Assembly: GCA_025594325.1 (NCBI GenBank)
Contig: JANHCV010000001.1
Location: 4,092,001 to 4,156,000, forward strand
DNA length: 64,000 nucleotides
Direction of reading: 5' to 3'
DNA from: Blastocladiella emersonii ATCC 22665
Taxonomy: Eukaryota > Blastocladiomycota > Blastocladiomycetes > Blastocladiales > Blastocladiaceae
The notes under the pieces: model-generated
What the model was told of the DNA's origin: nothing
The model's input: only the letters and a program-made list of their open reading frames with translations
Database searches by the model: none
Program-made: the position numbers and the translations under genes
In this document: one piece after another, positions 53,065 through 63,933 of the stretch
How the letters are laid out: every line of letters starts with the position of its first letter
Numbering within the stretch: the stretch's first letter is position 1

Positions 53065-54693
53065 TCAGGACAGCGGCGACGCGACCCGCGCACCGCCCGT
53101 CTCGCGCCGGACGCCCGACAGCAGCGCTTGCGTCGAGGCCAGGCGCCGCGAGATGGCGTCGCGGAGCTGTTTCGCTTCTTCGAGAACGTGCTCGGGCGAG
53201 GTCGAGCTGGATGCGGGCGCGGCGACGGCGGAGGTGGGTGGTGGCCGGTACGTCGAGGCTGCTGCTGCCGCTACTGGTGGCCGAGACTGCGAGGCTGCCG
53301 GTGCCGCGACTGGTGGCGGTGGTCGGCTTGCTGCGGGTGCCGAGGCGAACCGCGAGAGCCCTGGTTGGACGGCCTGGGCGGTCGAGATGGCGGCGGCGGC
53401 GGCGGCGGCGGACTCGGGGCGCTGGAGAATGACGCCGCGCAGCGTCTCAACCTCAAGGGTCAAGCGCGAGTTGTCCTTGCGGAGGAGCTGCTGCGCGTCA
53501 GTCAAAAGCTGTCAACAGATCAGACAACGGCGGAGAATGTACCTGGTTGTGGTCGGACAGCGTCCGATTCTCGTCCTCGAGCACGCGATGTCGCTCGGCC
53601 ATGGCAGCCTGGCGCGACTCGAGCGAGGTGATGCGCTGCTGCATGCCGCGTAGCGTCGCCTCGAGGGTCGCGAGCGACGACTGCAGCTGCACCACGATGG
53701 CGTTGACCTGCTCGACGGGGACGCTGTCGCCCCCGTCCCCCGCGGCGGCGGCGACAGCGGCAGCGTGACGCCCGTTGGACTGGACGAACATGCCGTTCGA
53801 CCGCACTGCGTGGGCGGGAAACGGCGGCGAGGCAGCAAACTCCTGCTCCAGCTCGTGCTGCAGCCGGCGCTCGTCCTCGGCCTCCGAGTCGCTGCTCAGG
53901 TCTGATGTCGATGGCGGCTGTTTCGGCGGTGTGCTGGGCGCGGGCGCGCTGGATGGCGGTGCGGGGGTGGGGACGGTGAATGAAATGTCGGCGGGTCCCG
54001 GCCTCGATGGTGGGTGGTGGTAGAGTGGCGGTGCGAGCTGGGACGTCGAGTGGGATGGGCGAGGGACGCCGCCGGATGCAGAGGATGGTGGGCGTCGTGC
54101 GCGGTGTGCAGGCGTGGGGTTCGAGGTGGCGGCGCCCGAAAGCTTTTTGAACCGCGAGATTTCGGCGACGCGGTCCTTGACTCGGCGCAGCAGGTCCATG
54201 AGGAACATGAGCTTGCGCGCAGCGTAGCCGGGGAGGAAGAACTAGGAAGCAAGCGAGTGTGAGTGGGATCGGCGAAGGTGGGTCGTCTGGTCGACAGAAC
54301 GCACCTGGTCGATAGTGATGGATGGTTTGTAGGAAAAGTCGTCACGGAGCATGCGGTACACGGTCTGCATGAACCGTTTGTCGCGCTTGCCGTGCAGGTC
54401 GTACCCGCGCGACACGATATCGGCGGTGAATGTCGGAAAAGCCTCGAGGAGGATCAAGTGGATGATCTGGAGGTACGCGGTCGGGATCCCGGAGCACAGT
54501 CTAGGCGGCCACCTGGGTCAGCCGAATGCCGAAGAAGTAGAAGCCCCGCACGAGCGCGTGGGAAATAGCAGGCTGAAGATTCATACTCCTCGGGATCGAG
54601 GTGTCCCGCGTGCTTGATACCCCGGAGCTCCGAGTGCAGCTGGAGCAGCAGGTTGCGCAGGTCTCCGGTGCCGCCAGAAGTCGTTGCCATCAT
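53065..54693 (-). CDS. CEP44: CEP44-like centriole protein, 475 aa
   Basis: Four exons: 54693-54587, 54500-54305, 54241-53543, 53490-53065 (donors GTATGA, GTGCGT, GTACAT). The spliced N-terminus gives GDLRNLLLQLHSELR, LDPEELCSG, an aliphatic helix, then KRDKRFMQTVYRMLRDDFSYKPSITIDQFF, which closely follows the CEP44 domain of animals (RFIDAVYKLLRDQFNYKP). In animals CEP44 binds the inner centriole wall and is needed for centriole-to-centrosome conversion. The middle is Pro/Ser-rich and disordered. Two coiled coils follow (about residues 255-345) with leucine and charged heptads, then a disordered C-terminus. Start is MM at 54693/54690. Its presence implies centrioles or basal bodies. Confidence 0.82.
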
Positions 54694-55189
54694 GTCGAAC
54701 GAGTAGAATGCATGGAGTGTGATAAATTAAGCTGCTTGCACCAAGTGCTAGCGTGCGAGAGGCCTAGCGCACTGAAGGGTAGGGGAGGCGAGCGCGGCCG
54801 ACGCGCCGCCGACACACCTGCGACCGACCCCTGAAGCGCCTCACGTGCCCATGCTTCAGTGCGTGTCTGGCAGCGCGTGATCGCGTTGCGCCACATCGCG
54901 AGACAATCAGTCAACCACACCGCAAATGGTTTGCAGCACCGCAATGCGAGACAGTACAGTCAGTCAATGTATCCCGAGCACGCGAAGCCCATCGCACGCG
55001 TGTCGCCCGCGAACCGAGTGCTGATGTCCGCGTCTCGCACCAAGCCACCTTGATTGTGCCCGATGCTTGCCCGCGCATTCCCCTCATCCGCCCCCCTGCT
55101 GGAGATCGGAAGAGTCCTTCCGCTTGCTCCCTTGCTCCCTTGCTCCCTCGCTCACGCTTTCTCCAAACGAGCACATGTAACTTGGAACA
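54694..55189. promoter_or_regulatory. Divergent promoter region, CEP44 / 7-TM protein
   Basis: A 496-bp gap with no gene seen. It contains a CACGTG (54842-54847), one TGCGCCAC (54887-54894) and a short TTGCTCCC tandem repeat just before the 7-TM gene. Confidence 0.4.
55124..55147 (+). repeat. TTGCTCCC x3 pyrimidine-rich tandem repeat
   Basis: Three perfect 8-bp units followed by a degenerate fourth, about 45-65 bp before the ATG at 55190. It probably lies in the core promoter or 5' leader. Confidence 0.75.
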
Positions 55190-56530
55190 ATGAATCAGGC
55201 ATATCGCTACCTCGACTCACCGCCGTTTGCGGATTGGGCCGCGACGGCACACGCCGTGGACGTGCCCACGTCCAACTTGTTTCGGAGCTACAACCTCGCG
55301 AGCTTGATCATGGTTTTCATCTCGTTCCCGTTTATGGTCTACACGCTCCATCAGCTCTTCGTCGTTCAAGGCCGCCGTGTATTCGCGCCGCGCACGTCAG
55401 ATTCGGCGAAGCTCCGCCCGCAGCCAAACGAAGCATTCATGGTCTCGTTTGTTCTGAGCTACCCGTGCAACGTCGCCTGGCAGCTCATGACGTACTTGGG
55501 CGTTGGACCGTACGCAGCGCGCCAGTTCTTTCAGAACCAGCGCTATAGTTTCTGCGCCATCGGGCTAATTCTATTCGTTGTCGGCATCGTTGGCTCCATC
55601 CCTCCAGGCGCGACCACTTTCGCGACTGGCTTTGATCAAAAACGCCTCCCGCTGTGGAAGCGGCTTGTCCTCGCGGTGCCGACGCCGAAGCCCAAGGCTC
55701 TCAACGCGCTCCTTTTCTATGTGCTTTGCTTCCACACCGTCACCACCATCACCACGAGCGTCGGACTCGGGCTTTCGTCGACGTGGGCCGAAGCTCGCGT
55801 CTGGCGTGGCCTCCAGTGGGCGACGTGGTGGCTGTTCTCCTACAGCATGGTCCTCCTTTTGGGCATTTTCGGCCTCCAACTTCTCATCGTCATCAACTCC
55901 AACGAACAGCAGCGTATGGTCACGGTCGTAGAGTCCGATCCGGACAGCTTCATGTCTCCCCGGGCCAGTGTTGACAGCGGGACCGCGTCAAACTCGACCG
56001 ACAAGGGCGCGGGGACCCGGTCAAACGAGGCCAAAAACGACAAGGTTGGGACTCGTTCCAACGAGGCAAAGATCGAGAAGACCGCCGTCATGGACCCGCC
56101 GACGCGCTCGACCAAGCGGAGCTTCTCCATTCGCTCAAGCTCGAGCGGGATTGGCAAGGCGAAGCGCCGCAGCGAGGCTGAAATCCAACGCCGCGCCCGC
56201 GCTCTCACGCTCAAGCAACTCCAGCTGACGATCCTCGCGACAGCAGTCCTGTTTATGGGCATGGTCGAGATCAACACGCTTGACATCGTCGGGTTCGAGG
56301 TGGTCCACGCCAACCCGCCGGACGGGCCGCTCATCAGCAGCTGGATCTACGTCTTGTCCGCTTCGATTCACTTGCTCAGCTCGGGCATCGCGTCGATCTG
56401 CTACTGGGGCGGGTGGGCCGTCTTCCTCTTGCTAAATCGCGCGAATAAGGCTTCGGGCGAGGAGCCTCGCCGCCGGGCCTCTTCGGGACACTCGAACCTC
56501 GATGCTGGGACGCTTTCTCGCGAGACGTAA
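55190..56530 (+). CDS. Orphan seven-transmembrane protein, 446 aa
   Basis: Not recognised. A single exon encodes seven hydrophobic helices at about residues 36-58, 81-104, 119-139, 171-195, 211-235, 343-365 and 383-415. The N-terminus is 35 residues long without a signal peptide. The loop between helices 5 and 6 is about 105 residues, basic and Ser-rich, and contains a duplicated GTRSNEAK (residues 275-282 and 287-294). The layout is GPCR-like, with a long third intracellular loop ending in a basic amphipathic stretch before helix 6. I see no DRY, NPxxY or retinal-lysine motif, so membership of a known GPCR class is not shown. It converges on the TmcB-like gene, with 110 bp between stops. Confidence 0.8.
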   Translation: MNQAYRYLDSPPFADWAATAHAVDVPTSNLFRSYNLASLIMVFISFPFMVYTLHQLFVVQGRRVFAPRTSDSAKLRPQPNEAFMVSFVLSYPCNVAWQLMTYLGVGPYAARQFFQNQRYSFCAIGLILFVVGIVGSIPPGATTFATGFDQKRLPLWKRLVLAVPTPKPKALNALLFYVLCFHTVTTITTSVGLGLSSTWAEARVWRGLQWATWWLFSYSMVLLLGIFGLQLLIVINSNEQQRMVTVVESDPDSFMSPRASVDSGTASNSTDKGAGTRSNEAKNDKVGTRSNEAKIEKTAVMDPPTRSTKRSFSIRSSSSGIGKAKRRSEAEIQRRARALTLKQLQLTILATAVLFMGMVEINTLDIVGFEVVHANPPDGPLISSWIYVLSASIHLLSSGIASICYWGGWAVFLLLNRANKASGEEPRRRASSGHSNLDAGTLSRET

Positions 56531-56640
56531 ACGTCACAGACGCGTTCGAGAATGTGATAGCTTACCGCGATGTCCTTCATGTATATCATTTGACAATGGA
56601 AGCCGATTGTCAAAATCTCAATGTCTATGTTGTCTATAAA

Positions 56641-59600
56641 CTAGCGCACGACCGCCTCCCCCGGCCCGTCCGTTCGTGCGGCGATCTCCAGCGAAATCCC
56701 GCCCTGCTCGAGGAACTTGGCGATGGGCGGGGCCTCGGCGAGCGCGCTCTGTGGGATCAGGTGCAGGACCGAGACGATCGTGTACGCCTCGCGGCGGAGC
56801 TTGAGCGGGCCGCGGATGTAGAAGATGGCGGCGATGGTGACGATCGAGACGAGGTTGGCGAGGAACGCGATCGTGCAGAACAAAGTCGAGTCGTCGAGCT
56901 GCTTGAGCATCACCTCGCGGAACTTGCTGTTGGTTGTGAACAGCCGGTTACCGAGGTCGTTCATCATGGCGAGTTGCAGCCGCCACGTCGTAAAGGCGGG
57001 CGACGACGTGTTCGAGAGCGAGACGCCGGGCATCGCCAGCTGGTCGAGTAGCGCGCTGCTGACGCGGATGTACCGGTCGATGGCCGAGTTGAGCGGCATG
57101 CTGGCGATCCCGATCGTGAAGCCGATCTCGGCGTTCTCGACGACACCCGGGCAGTTGGTGAGGATTGTGCAGTTCCGCGGCTGGATCGTGTAGTCGGGGA
57201 CGATCTTCGACATGCCGTCCGGGTCGTTCACGAGGGCAGTATGCAGCGTCGACAGGTCGAGTAGCGAGCTGTGGGCGCCGCGGATCGCCTCGTCTACGGC
57301 GGAAGCGCAGGTCAGGCTGCTGCATTTCGCTCCGCACGCCGCGCGCGTGGATGCGAGGAGACGTACCGTCGCGGATGGCGCTGTCCGGCCCATACAACTC
57401 CCAAGTGTAGAACCGGAGCTCGGCGGAGAAGAAGCGACGATTGAGGGAGTTGTTGATGCGCCGAATGTTGCCGCGCAGTGAGGTCGAGCTACACGAGCGC
57501 ACGAGTTCGTCAGCGCGGCTGTGCGGACCGTGAAGCTGCGACACGAACCCGAGGGCGACGAGAAACATGGCGAGGACGAGCACGCCGATAACCGCCAGAC
57601 TCGACACGGACGCGAGCTGGAACTCGCGGCGACGGCGCGGAACGGCCCCGGCCGCGCTCGGCGCCCCGTTCGTTGACGGCGCCGTGCGCTTGAGCTCGAG
57701 CTCGAGGTCGTCGTCGTTGTCGGTGGCCGTCACGTCGCGGAACGACTCGATCTCCTCCTCCATGCCCGTGAGCAGGTTCGCCGCCGTGCGCTTGGGCATC
57801 CTGGCGAGCAGCGCGAAGACGTGGTCCTGGTTGCGCAGGTACCGCTTGATGAGCTGGAAGTACGTGACCGCAATCGTGAAGAGGAGGAAGCAGAGGGAGA
57901 GCGACAGCGAGAGCATCATGAGCAGCACCGTGTTGCCGACCAAGACGTTGTACTCCTGAACGCCCATCTCGGCGAGCGCGCGTAGCCCGTCAAAGACGCC
58001 GAAATGGTTGTCGACGAGCACGCGCAGCTCGGGCGTGGCGAGGAACCGCTCGGCCGTGAGGCGGCCCGGCGCGGCGAGACCGACGCCGAGGTTGCCCGCC
58101 TGGAGGATGAGGCGGAAAACGTCCATGGGCGAGAAGTCATTGGCCGAGACGTGTCGAGCGCCGCCCGTGTCGGGCTCGACGGTGAAAAAACGAAACTGCG
58201 GCGCGGTGACGGACGTGGTCGTCTCCCACGCGGACAGCGGCGTCAGGAGCGACGAGCCGACGGCGAGCGAGTTGCGGATGCGCGTCGCGTTGAGCCCGAG
58301 CGGCACCGACGCGTTGAACGTGTTCGAGAAGACCATGCCGCGCAGCGACTCGACGATGGCGAGCGACTCCAGGCGCGCGCTGCGGCAGCGATCGAACATG
58401 TTGAGCACGTCAATCGTCTGGCCGAAGAACGCGAGGCACAGCACGTAGCCGACGACCACGGACACGAGGAACAGGACGGCCGGCACGGCGGTGCGCCAGA
58501 GGCCCTTGAGCGGCTGCGAGATGCGGTCGAGAATGACGCGGCGGAGGTGCATCCGCTGCCGCTCGGCACGGCTGACCGACGTTCCTGACGTCTGCGAGGG
58601 GGCGTGGATGCCGCCGCTCCCGCTGCCGCCGGTCCGGATCGGCGTCAGGTTCGCGGTCGGGCGGCCGTAGTCGCCAGGACCAGGCCTTGAAGGCTGCGCA
58701 GAGAGTGCCTTGAGGTAGTCCTTGGACGAGCGTACAGCGGGTTCATGCTCGGTGATGGGCTCGGGAGCGGTCCATTCGGCGCCGCCGCCGCTCATGGCCT
58801 CGAGCGACGCGCTTGCCCGCGGGAAGCTGAGCTCGCGCGAGTTGTCGTGCAGGAGTCCGGATGCGTCGCCGGCAACCTTGACCGACGCGTTGAACAGGAC
58901 ATGGTCCTCGGATGGCGGAGACACGGCGGTGCTGGGCGTGACGGGGGTCGGCGGCGCGTCGATCTTGTCGAGCTGCGACGACGACATGGATGCAGGTCGC
59001 GGGATGATGGCGGTGGCCGTCGAGGCGGTCGGTGGCCGGTGCATCGCCGAAGACGGGGGCTTGCTGGGCGTCACGGTGCCCGGCGGCGGCGACGCGAGTC
59101 CGCCCCGAGACGGTGCTGGCGGCGGGAGACTAGGTCGAGGGCCAAAGAACGAGCCGCGCCGCGACGGTACAAAGGCCTCGGGGCCCGAGTCCTCGAGCGA
59201 CGAGAGCGACGGCGAGCGCATACGACCTTCGGCGGCCTCGACTACAGAAGAAGATGCAATCGTGAGTGCTTGCTGAGATTCTGCAGGCATCGAACCGTAC
59301 CCTCGTCAGCGATCTCGAGGATCTGGGCGGCCTTGAACGGGTCGGCCTCGACGCATGTGAGAAACTGCGCGTAGGCACGCAGAATCGACTTGTCGCGGGG
59401 ATCGCGCTCAATGAGGCGGTTGAAGCATTTGCGCGCGCCGGCCTGGTACACGGCGAGGCGGCTGAAGATGTTGGTGAGCTGCTCGTTGGACCCGCCGGTG
59501 CGGACCGCGTCCCACAGGTCGCGCAGCGAGTACAGTGCGGCGAGATGATGGCGTCGGAGGTCGCGCGCGAGGGAGTCGAAGCTCGCGCGGTCCAGGACGT

Positions 59601-61469
59601 GCTCGCCGCGGTCGCGCGAGCTGCGCTCGTGCGTGTACGTGAGGAACTTGATGTCGAGCGGCACCTTATGCATCGACTGGTGCAGCTCGTCGAGGAGGTC
59701 CTCGGCCGCGCGCTCGCCGTCGGGGCCAAAGTACGCGCCGAGGTACGTCGCTGCGAGGAGCAGGAGGAGCGGGTCCTTGGGGTACTCGACGAGCCCGCGC
59801 TCGAGCAGCTGGAGACCAAGCAGGATCTGCTTGGCCGTTGGGTTCGACCGAATGAACCGAATGCCTATTGGAATGGAATGGAGAGAGTGTCAGTGCTCGC
59901 GCTAGAAGTGGCGGAGTGATGAGCGATACGCACAGACTTCGACCTGGAGCGGGGAATCAAAGACGCGGACACGACGCTGGGGCTGGCGCTCGTGGAGGAC
60001 GTTGAGCACCTCGCGCGAGGTTCCCTTGAGGAGCGGGCCGAGGATGCGGTGCGTGTCGTCGATCGAGTTGAGGAGCTCGAGCGCGACGGCGTGCGACTCG
60101 CGGCGCTGGTTCGCGGTGCGGCCCGGTGCCAAGGACTGGCGCCGGTTGAGGTTGGCCGTACCCGACACGGACGAGGGTGCGCTGCCGCGACCGATAGTCG
60201 GCCCGTTGGGAACGACGAGCTGCGGCAGGCCCGAGGTGCTGCGCTGAGGACCGGCGTCGGGTCCCGCGGGCAGCGCCGTGTTGGAGCTCGGCGAGCCGCG
60301 GATCGCCGGGTCCGTCTCCGACTGCTCGGCCGCCAGGATGCGGTGCCATCCGCGCAGCAGGTAGTCGAGCTGACGGTTGATGGCAATGTGGCCCGCGTAG
60401 GCGCCGCCGAAGAGGCCGACGAGGGCGGCGGGGATCACGGCGACCCACCCTCCCGATGGCGAACCCGCGGCGCGGATGGCCATGGTCGTGAGCATCGAGA
60501 GGAGGCCAGCCACGGTGAACGCGATGCGCAGGATGGTCATGCGCGAGTCGAAATAAGGCTGCGATCGTGCGAACTGAGCAGCGAGGTAGGCGAGACCGCC
60601 GGCGACCACGATCATGTACACCCAGAGCGCGGCGTCGCCCTGGTCCTTGAGGAACACGTCGAGGACGACAAAGGTGAGGCGGAGCGCGACGGCGAGCAGG
60701 TCGGTGCGGCTGTGGGCGCGGGCCATCGGGCTCGCCGAGGTTGGTGAACATTCGATGAAGACGACGGAGCCGAGGAGGATGAGCGGGGCAAATATTGTGA
60801 AGCAGATCGCGTCGAGGACGAGAATCGGCAGGTGGCGAGTCGAGGTACACGGCTCGTGGTACTCTGGCAGCTCGCCGGTGAAGCAGTGTACGCCCGAGAT
60901 GAAGAGTGTAGCGAAGGGGATCGAGAGTGCCGTGATCATGAGCGTGCACAGCAGGCGCAGCAGCCGCAGCGCGAACAGCGGGGCCTTGGTCTGGCGGTGC
61001 ATGGCGAAGACGACGAGGGCGATGAGGGCCACGGTGAGCAGGACCATGGCGATGGCGATGACGCTGGCGACGTAGAAGGTCCCATAGGTGTCGAGGAACC
61101 GGAGCGGCTCGGCGATGCCCGCGAGAAGCTGCGGGAACCCTTCGGGGTGGAGCTCGGTACACCATGAGAATGAAAGCCATTGAAGCTCCTCGATGCCCTA
61201 GCAAGCGAACATGGGTTGTTAGGGTTGCACAGGTCTGGAGCGCCCGAGAAAACGCGTACGGCGAGAATCCACGAAATTTTGGGCGAAAAGTCGTTGTCGC
61301 GCGTGGTGATGTAGGCGACTTGAAACAGGGTTTGCTCCATGGCGTTGACGGGCAGGACGCGGTCGATGCCGGCTCGTCGGCCCGTGCCGCGGGCGCTCGA
61401 GGCGGGCTGGGCGCGCGCCATGGTGTCGGACGGCACCGCGAGCAGGTCCTCGTCGAGGCGCTTGTCCAT
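56641..61469 (-). CDS. TmcB/TmcC-like (tiny macrocysts) multi-pass membrane protein, 1521 aa
   Basis: Five exons: 61469-61260, 61197-59934, 59864-59301, 59241-57367, 57293-56641 (donors GTACGC, GTGCGT, GTACGG, GTACGT). The N-terminal third has several TM helices after a FSPKISWILAGIEELQWLSFSW start, typical of Tmc proteins. A cytosolic helical region follows: VCIRFIRSNPTAKQILLGLQLLERG, LLLAATYLGAYFG, then FNRLIERDPRDKSILRAYAQFL, the TPR-like repeat named TmcB/TmcC. Next comes a Ser/Pro-rich linker, then a second membrane half with at least four TM helices flanking two extracytosolic loops. In Dictyostelium the tmcB mutant makes abnormally small macrocysts; the molecular function is not established. 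I see no PAS domain. Upstream in-frame sequence reaches 61901, but MDKRLDEDLL is the better start. Confidence 0.82.
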
Positions 61470-62452
61470 GGCGAAGAAGTTTCGGAGTGTTTTCGAGTCC
61501 GACGAGTCCGGAAGATCGCCTGGTCCGAGCGGAGCGGAGTGTAGCGGAGCGGAGTGGAGGTGGAGGCGAGCGGGTGGGTCGCGCGAGCAGTGCGCAGTGG
61601 GTGATCGGACGCAGACTTGACTTGATGCATGAGTTCTAGTGCCCGAAAACGGTGCGATTGGCACATGCCATCGAAGGTTGGAAGAGGAGGCATGCGGTGC
61701 GCGACGCGCGACGCGTCGCGAGACGCGTCTGGAAGCACGTGGAATCACGGCGTGCGTGCATCGCGAGCGGTGATTGGTCGGCGGACGCAGAAGTGGCGCA
61801 GAACGTTCCTCGGGCTCGACTCCCGCTCCTCCTTCGAGTGGTATCGCACAGGCGGTCGTATGATCGCCTTCGCGGTCGCCTGACGCGGCTTGGGCGGCCA
61901 TCCGCGTGGTCGCCCTGGCGGCCGCCCGCGTGGACAGCGGCGAGCGGTGAGGCCACGAGCCTCGCCAACGCGTGGCTCAAAAGCCGTCCGCCGCCCCGCC
62001 CACGTTCTCTCTCCCCTACCCGACCTCGTTCTACGGATACATCGCTCAACTCCCAAGTCCTCGACGCTCCGGTCCTCCTTGCCTTCGCCTAGGCATCCTC
62101 CCTTCCCCTCCCGCTTCGTCTCCCTCGTCCCTTTCTGTCTCCCTTGGGTCCGCCCGACCCGCTCGTCCGCTCTCCCGCCTCCCCCACCCTCCCCCCTCCC
62201 CTCCTCGCATCCCGGCGCCCCTTCGTCTCGCTCGAACCCGCGCACTCCGGCCAGTATCTTCCTCGACCTGTCCCCCTCGACGATTAATGAATAGCCCGCA
62301 GTGCAACCTTCTGCTGAGCAGCCCCACCACCACCCCCATCGTCCCCTCCTTCTCCTTCGCCTCGAATACGGCCCCCATTGTGTTCAGCAAACACCGCCGC
62401 CGCTGCACCTCCAATCGTGCCAATTCCAAACCGATCGCCGAGTTCCTCCACC
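61470..62452. promoter_or_regulatory. Divergent promoter region, TmcB-like / 470-aa protein
   Basis: A 983-bp gap with no gene recognised. It includes a reversed TGCGCCAC at 61793-61800, an ATTGG (inverted CCAAT) just to its left, and a long C/T-rich plus-strand tract at about 62050-62290 that looks like the 5' leader of the right-hand gene. Confidence 0.4.
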
Positions 62453-63933
62453 ATGGCTGAACTTCTCCGCGCTCTCCTGCCCGCCGCGCTCTTCGGCCCC
62501 GACTCGCGCACCAGCGCCGCCGAGAGCCCGGCGGGTCCCTCGCCCACCGACACGGGCATCCGAGGTGCAGCGGCGGCGGCGGTCGCGGCTGCAGATGATG
62601 TTGACGATGTGGAAGAGCCGCGGCTTTCGGCGTCTAATTTTGGCGGTACGTTGCCTCTCTCGCGTTTCCCGCGTTCTGGAACCGCCGTTGCTCACCATGA
62701 CGCACGTCCGTAGTGACTGAGCTCATGATCCTCAACACGCTCGACCGTGCCCTCGCTGCCAAGCAGCAGTGGTCGCGCGCCGTGCGTGCCGCGCAGACGT
62801 CGGCCAAGAACCTCAACCTGCTCGCCGGCCGCACCGCCGAGCCCGTCGTGCTCGAGTCGGACGGCCCCGCCGACCGCCCCTACACGGGCCACGCCGTCGA
62901 CCTCGCCTTCCTGTGCACGGACGTGTTCGTGACCGTGCGCGAGGCCGAGAAGGCCGTCGACGCGCCCATTTCCCACTTTGCCCGCATGCTCGTCAAGTAC
63001 CGCATCCTGTACCCGCTCGAGGACCTGCTCGACGTCGGCCCGCTCGACCCCGTGCCGTGGAAGACTGTCTCGCTGCGCGCCGTCCGCGACGCGCTGCTCA
63101 CCGTGTTCGCCGAGCAGTCCGCGCGCCTGCCGCTTAACGGCTTCGGCCCCGCCGTCGTCCCGGCCGACGCCATTGACACGGCGTCCATGGACAGCATCGA
63201 CGAGCTGCTCGCCGCCTACTCGGCCCCGCCGTCGCACGCCGCGCCCAAGCGGCTCGGGTTCGGCCTCGTCGGCTCGTCCATGCCCACCCCGCAGCAGACG
63301 CGCCCGACCCACCTCGACCGCCGCCCTAACACCCTCGTCAACTACAACAACACGGTTTCGGCCGGCTTCAAGTTCATCTCGCCGCCTACCAGCGCGCACC
63401 CCGCCATCACGGGCGTCGCCGTGCCCTCGGCGCTCACCGCGGCCGTCGCTGCCGGCCTCACGTCGTCGCAGGCGGTTCCCGAGACGGCCGCCATCGACGC
63501 CGACGACGCGACCAGTCTCGGTAGCGGCAGCCTCGGCCACCTCGCCGACTCTGGCTCGACCGACACCGGCGTGGCGCCCGCCGCCCCGACCCGCGTACCC
63601 CGCGCCGTCGCGCACCAGGCGCCGCCGCTGCTGCAGGACCAGGGCCTGGCGCTCAACGTGCCCGCGATCCGCGCCGCCAACCGCGCCGGCCCGACCATCG
63701 ACGAGGCCTCGCCACTCATCTTCGATAAAAACCGGTACATCGGGTTCGGCGCCGGCACCCTCGACTCGCCGCTCACCACGCCGTTCCCGTCGCCCGCACT
63801 GCACGGCAGTTTTGCGGGCGCCATGGGATCGCCCGACGAGCAGCACCACCCGGCGTCGAGCTCGTCGTCGGCGTCGCCGCAGCAGCAGCAGCCGCGGCCA
63901 AGTCCTGGCCCGTCTGGAGTTCAAGCGAGTTGA
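62453..63933 (+). CDS. Unrecognised protein with conserved-looking helical N-terminal domain, 470 aa
   Basis: Not recognised. Exons 62453-62645 and 62714-63933 (donor GTACGT, acceptor CGTAG, phase 1). After about 60 low-complexity residues comes a helical domain (about residues 65-205) beginning VTELMILNTLDRALAAKQQWSR and including SKYRILYPLEDLLDVG-like and WKTVSLRAVRDALLTVFAEQS segments. The codon bias is strong and there is no signal peptide or TM helix. The second half is disordered, rich in Ser, Pro, Ala and Thr, with a short poly-Gln near the end and repeated TPF/SP motifs suggesting phosphorylation. A cytosolic or nuclear regulatory role is only a guess. Confidence 0.7.

Noticed and set aside
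55103-55114. AGATCGGAAGAG, identical to the first 12 bases of a common sequencing adapter
   Set aside because: The next base differs from the adapter and the surrounding sequence is ordinary, so a chance match is more likely than contamination.
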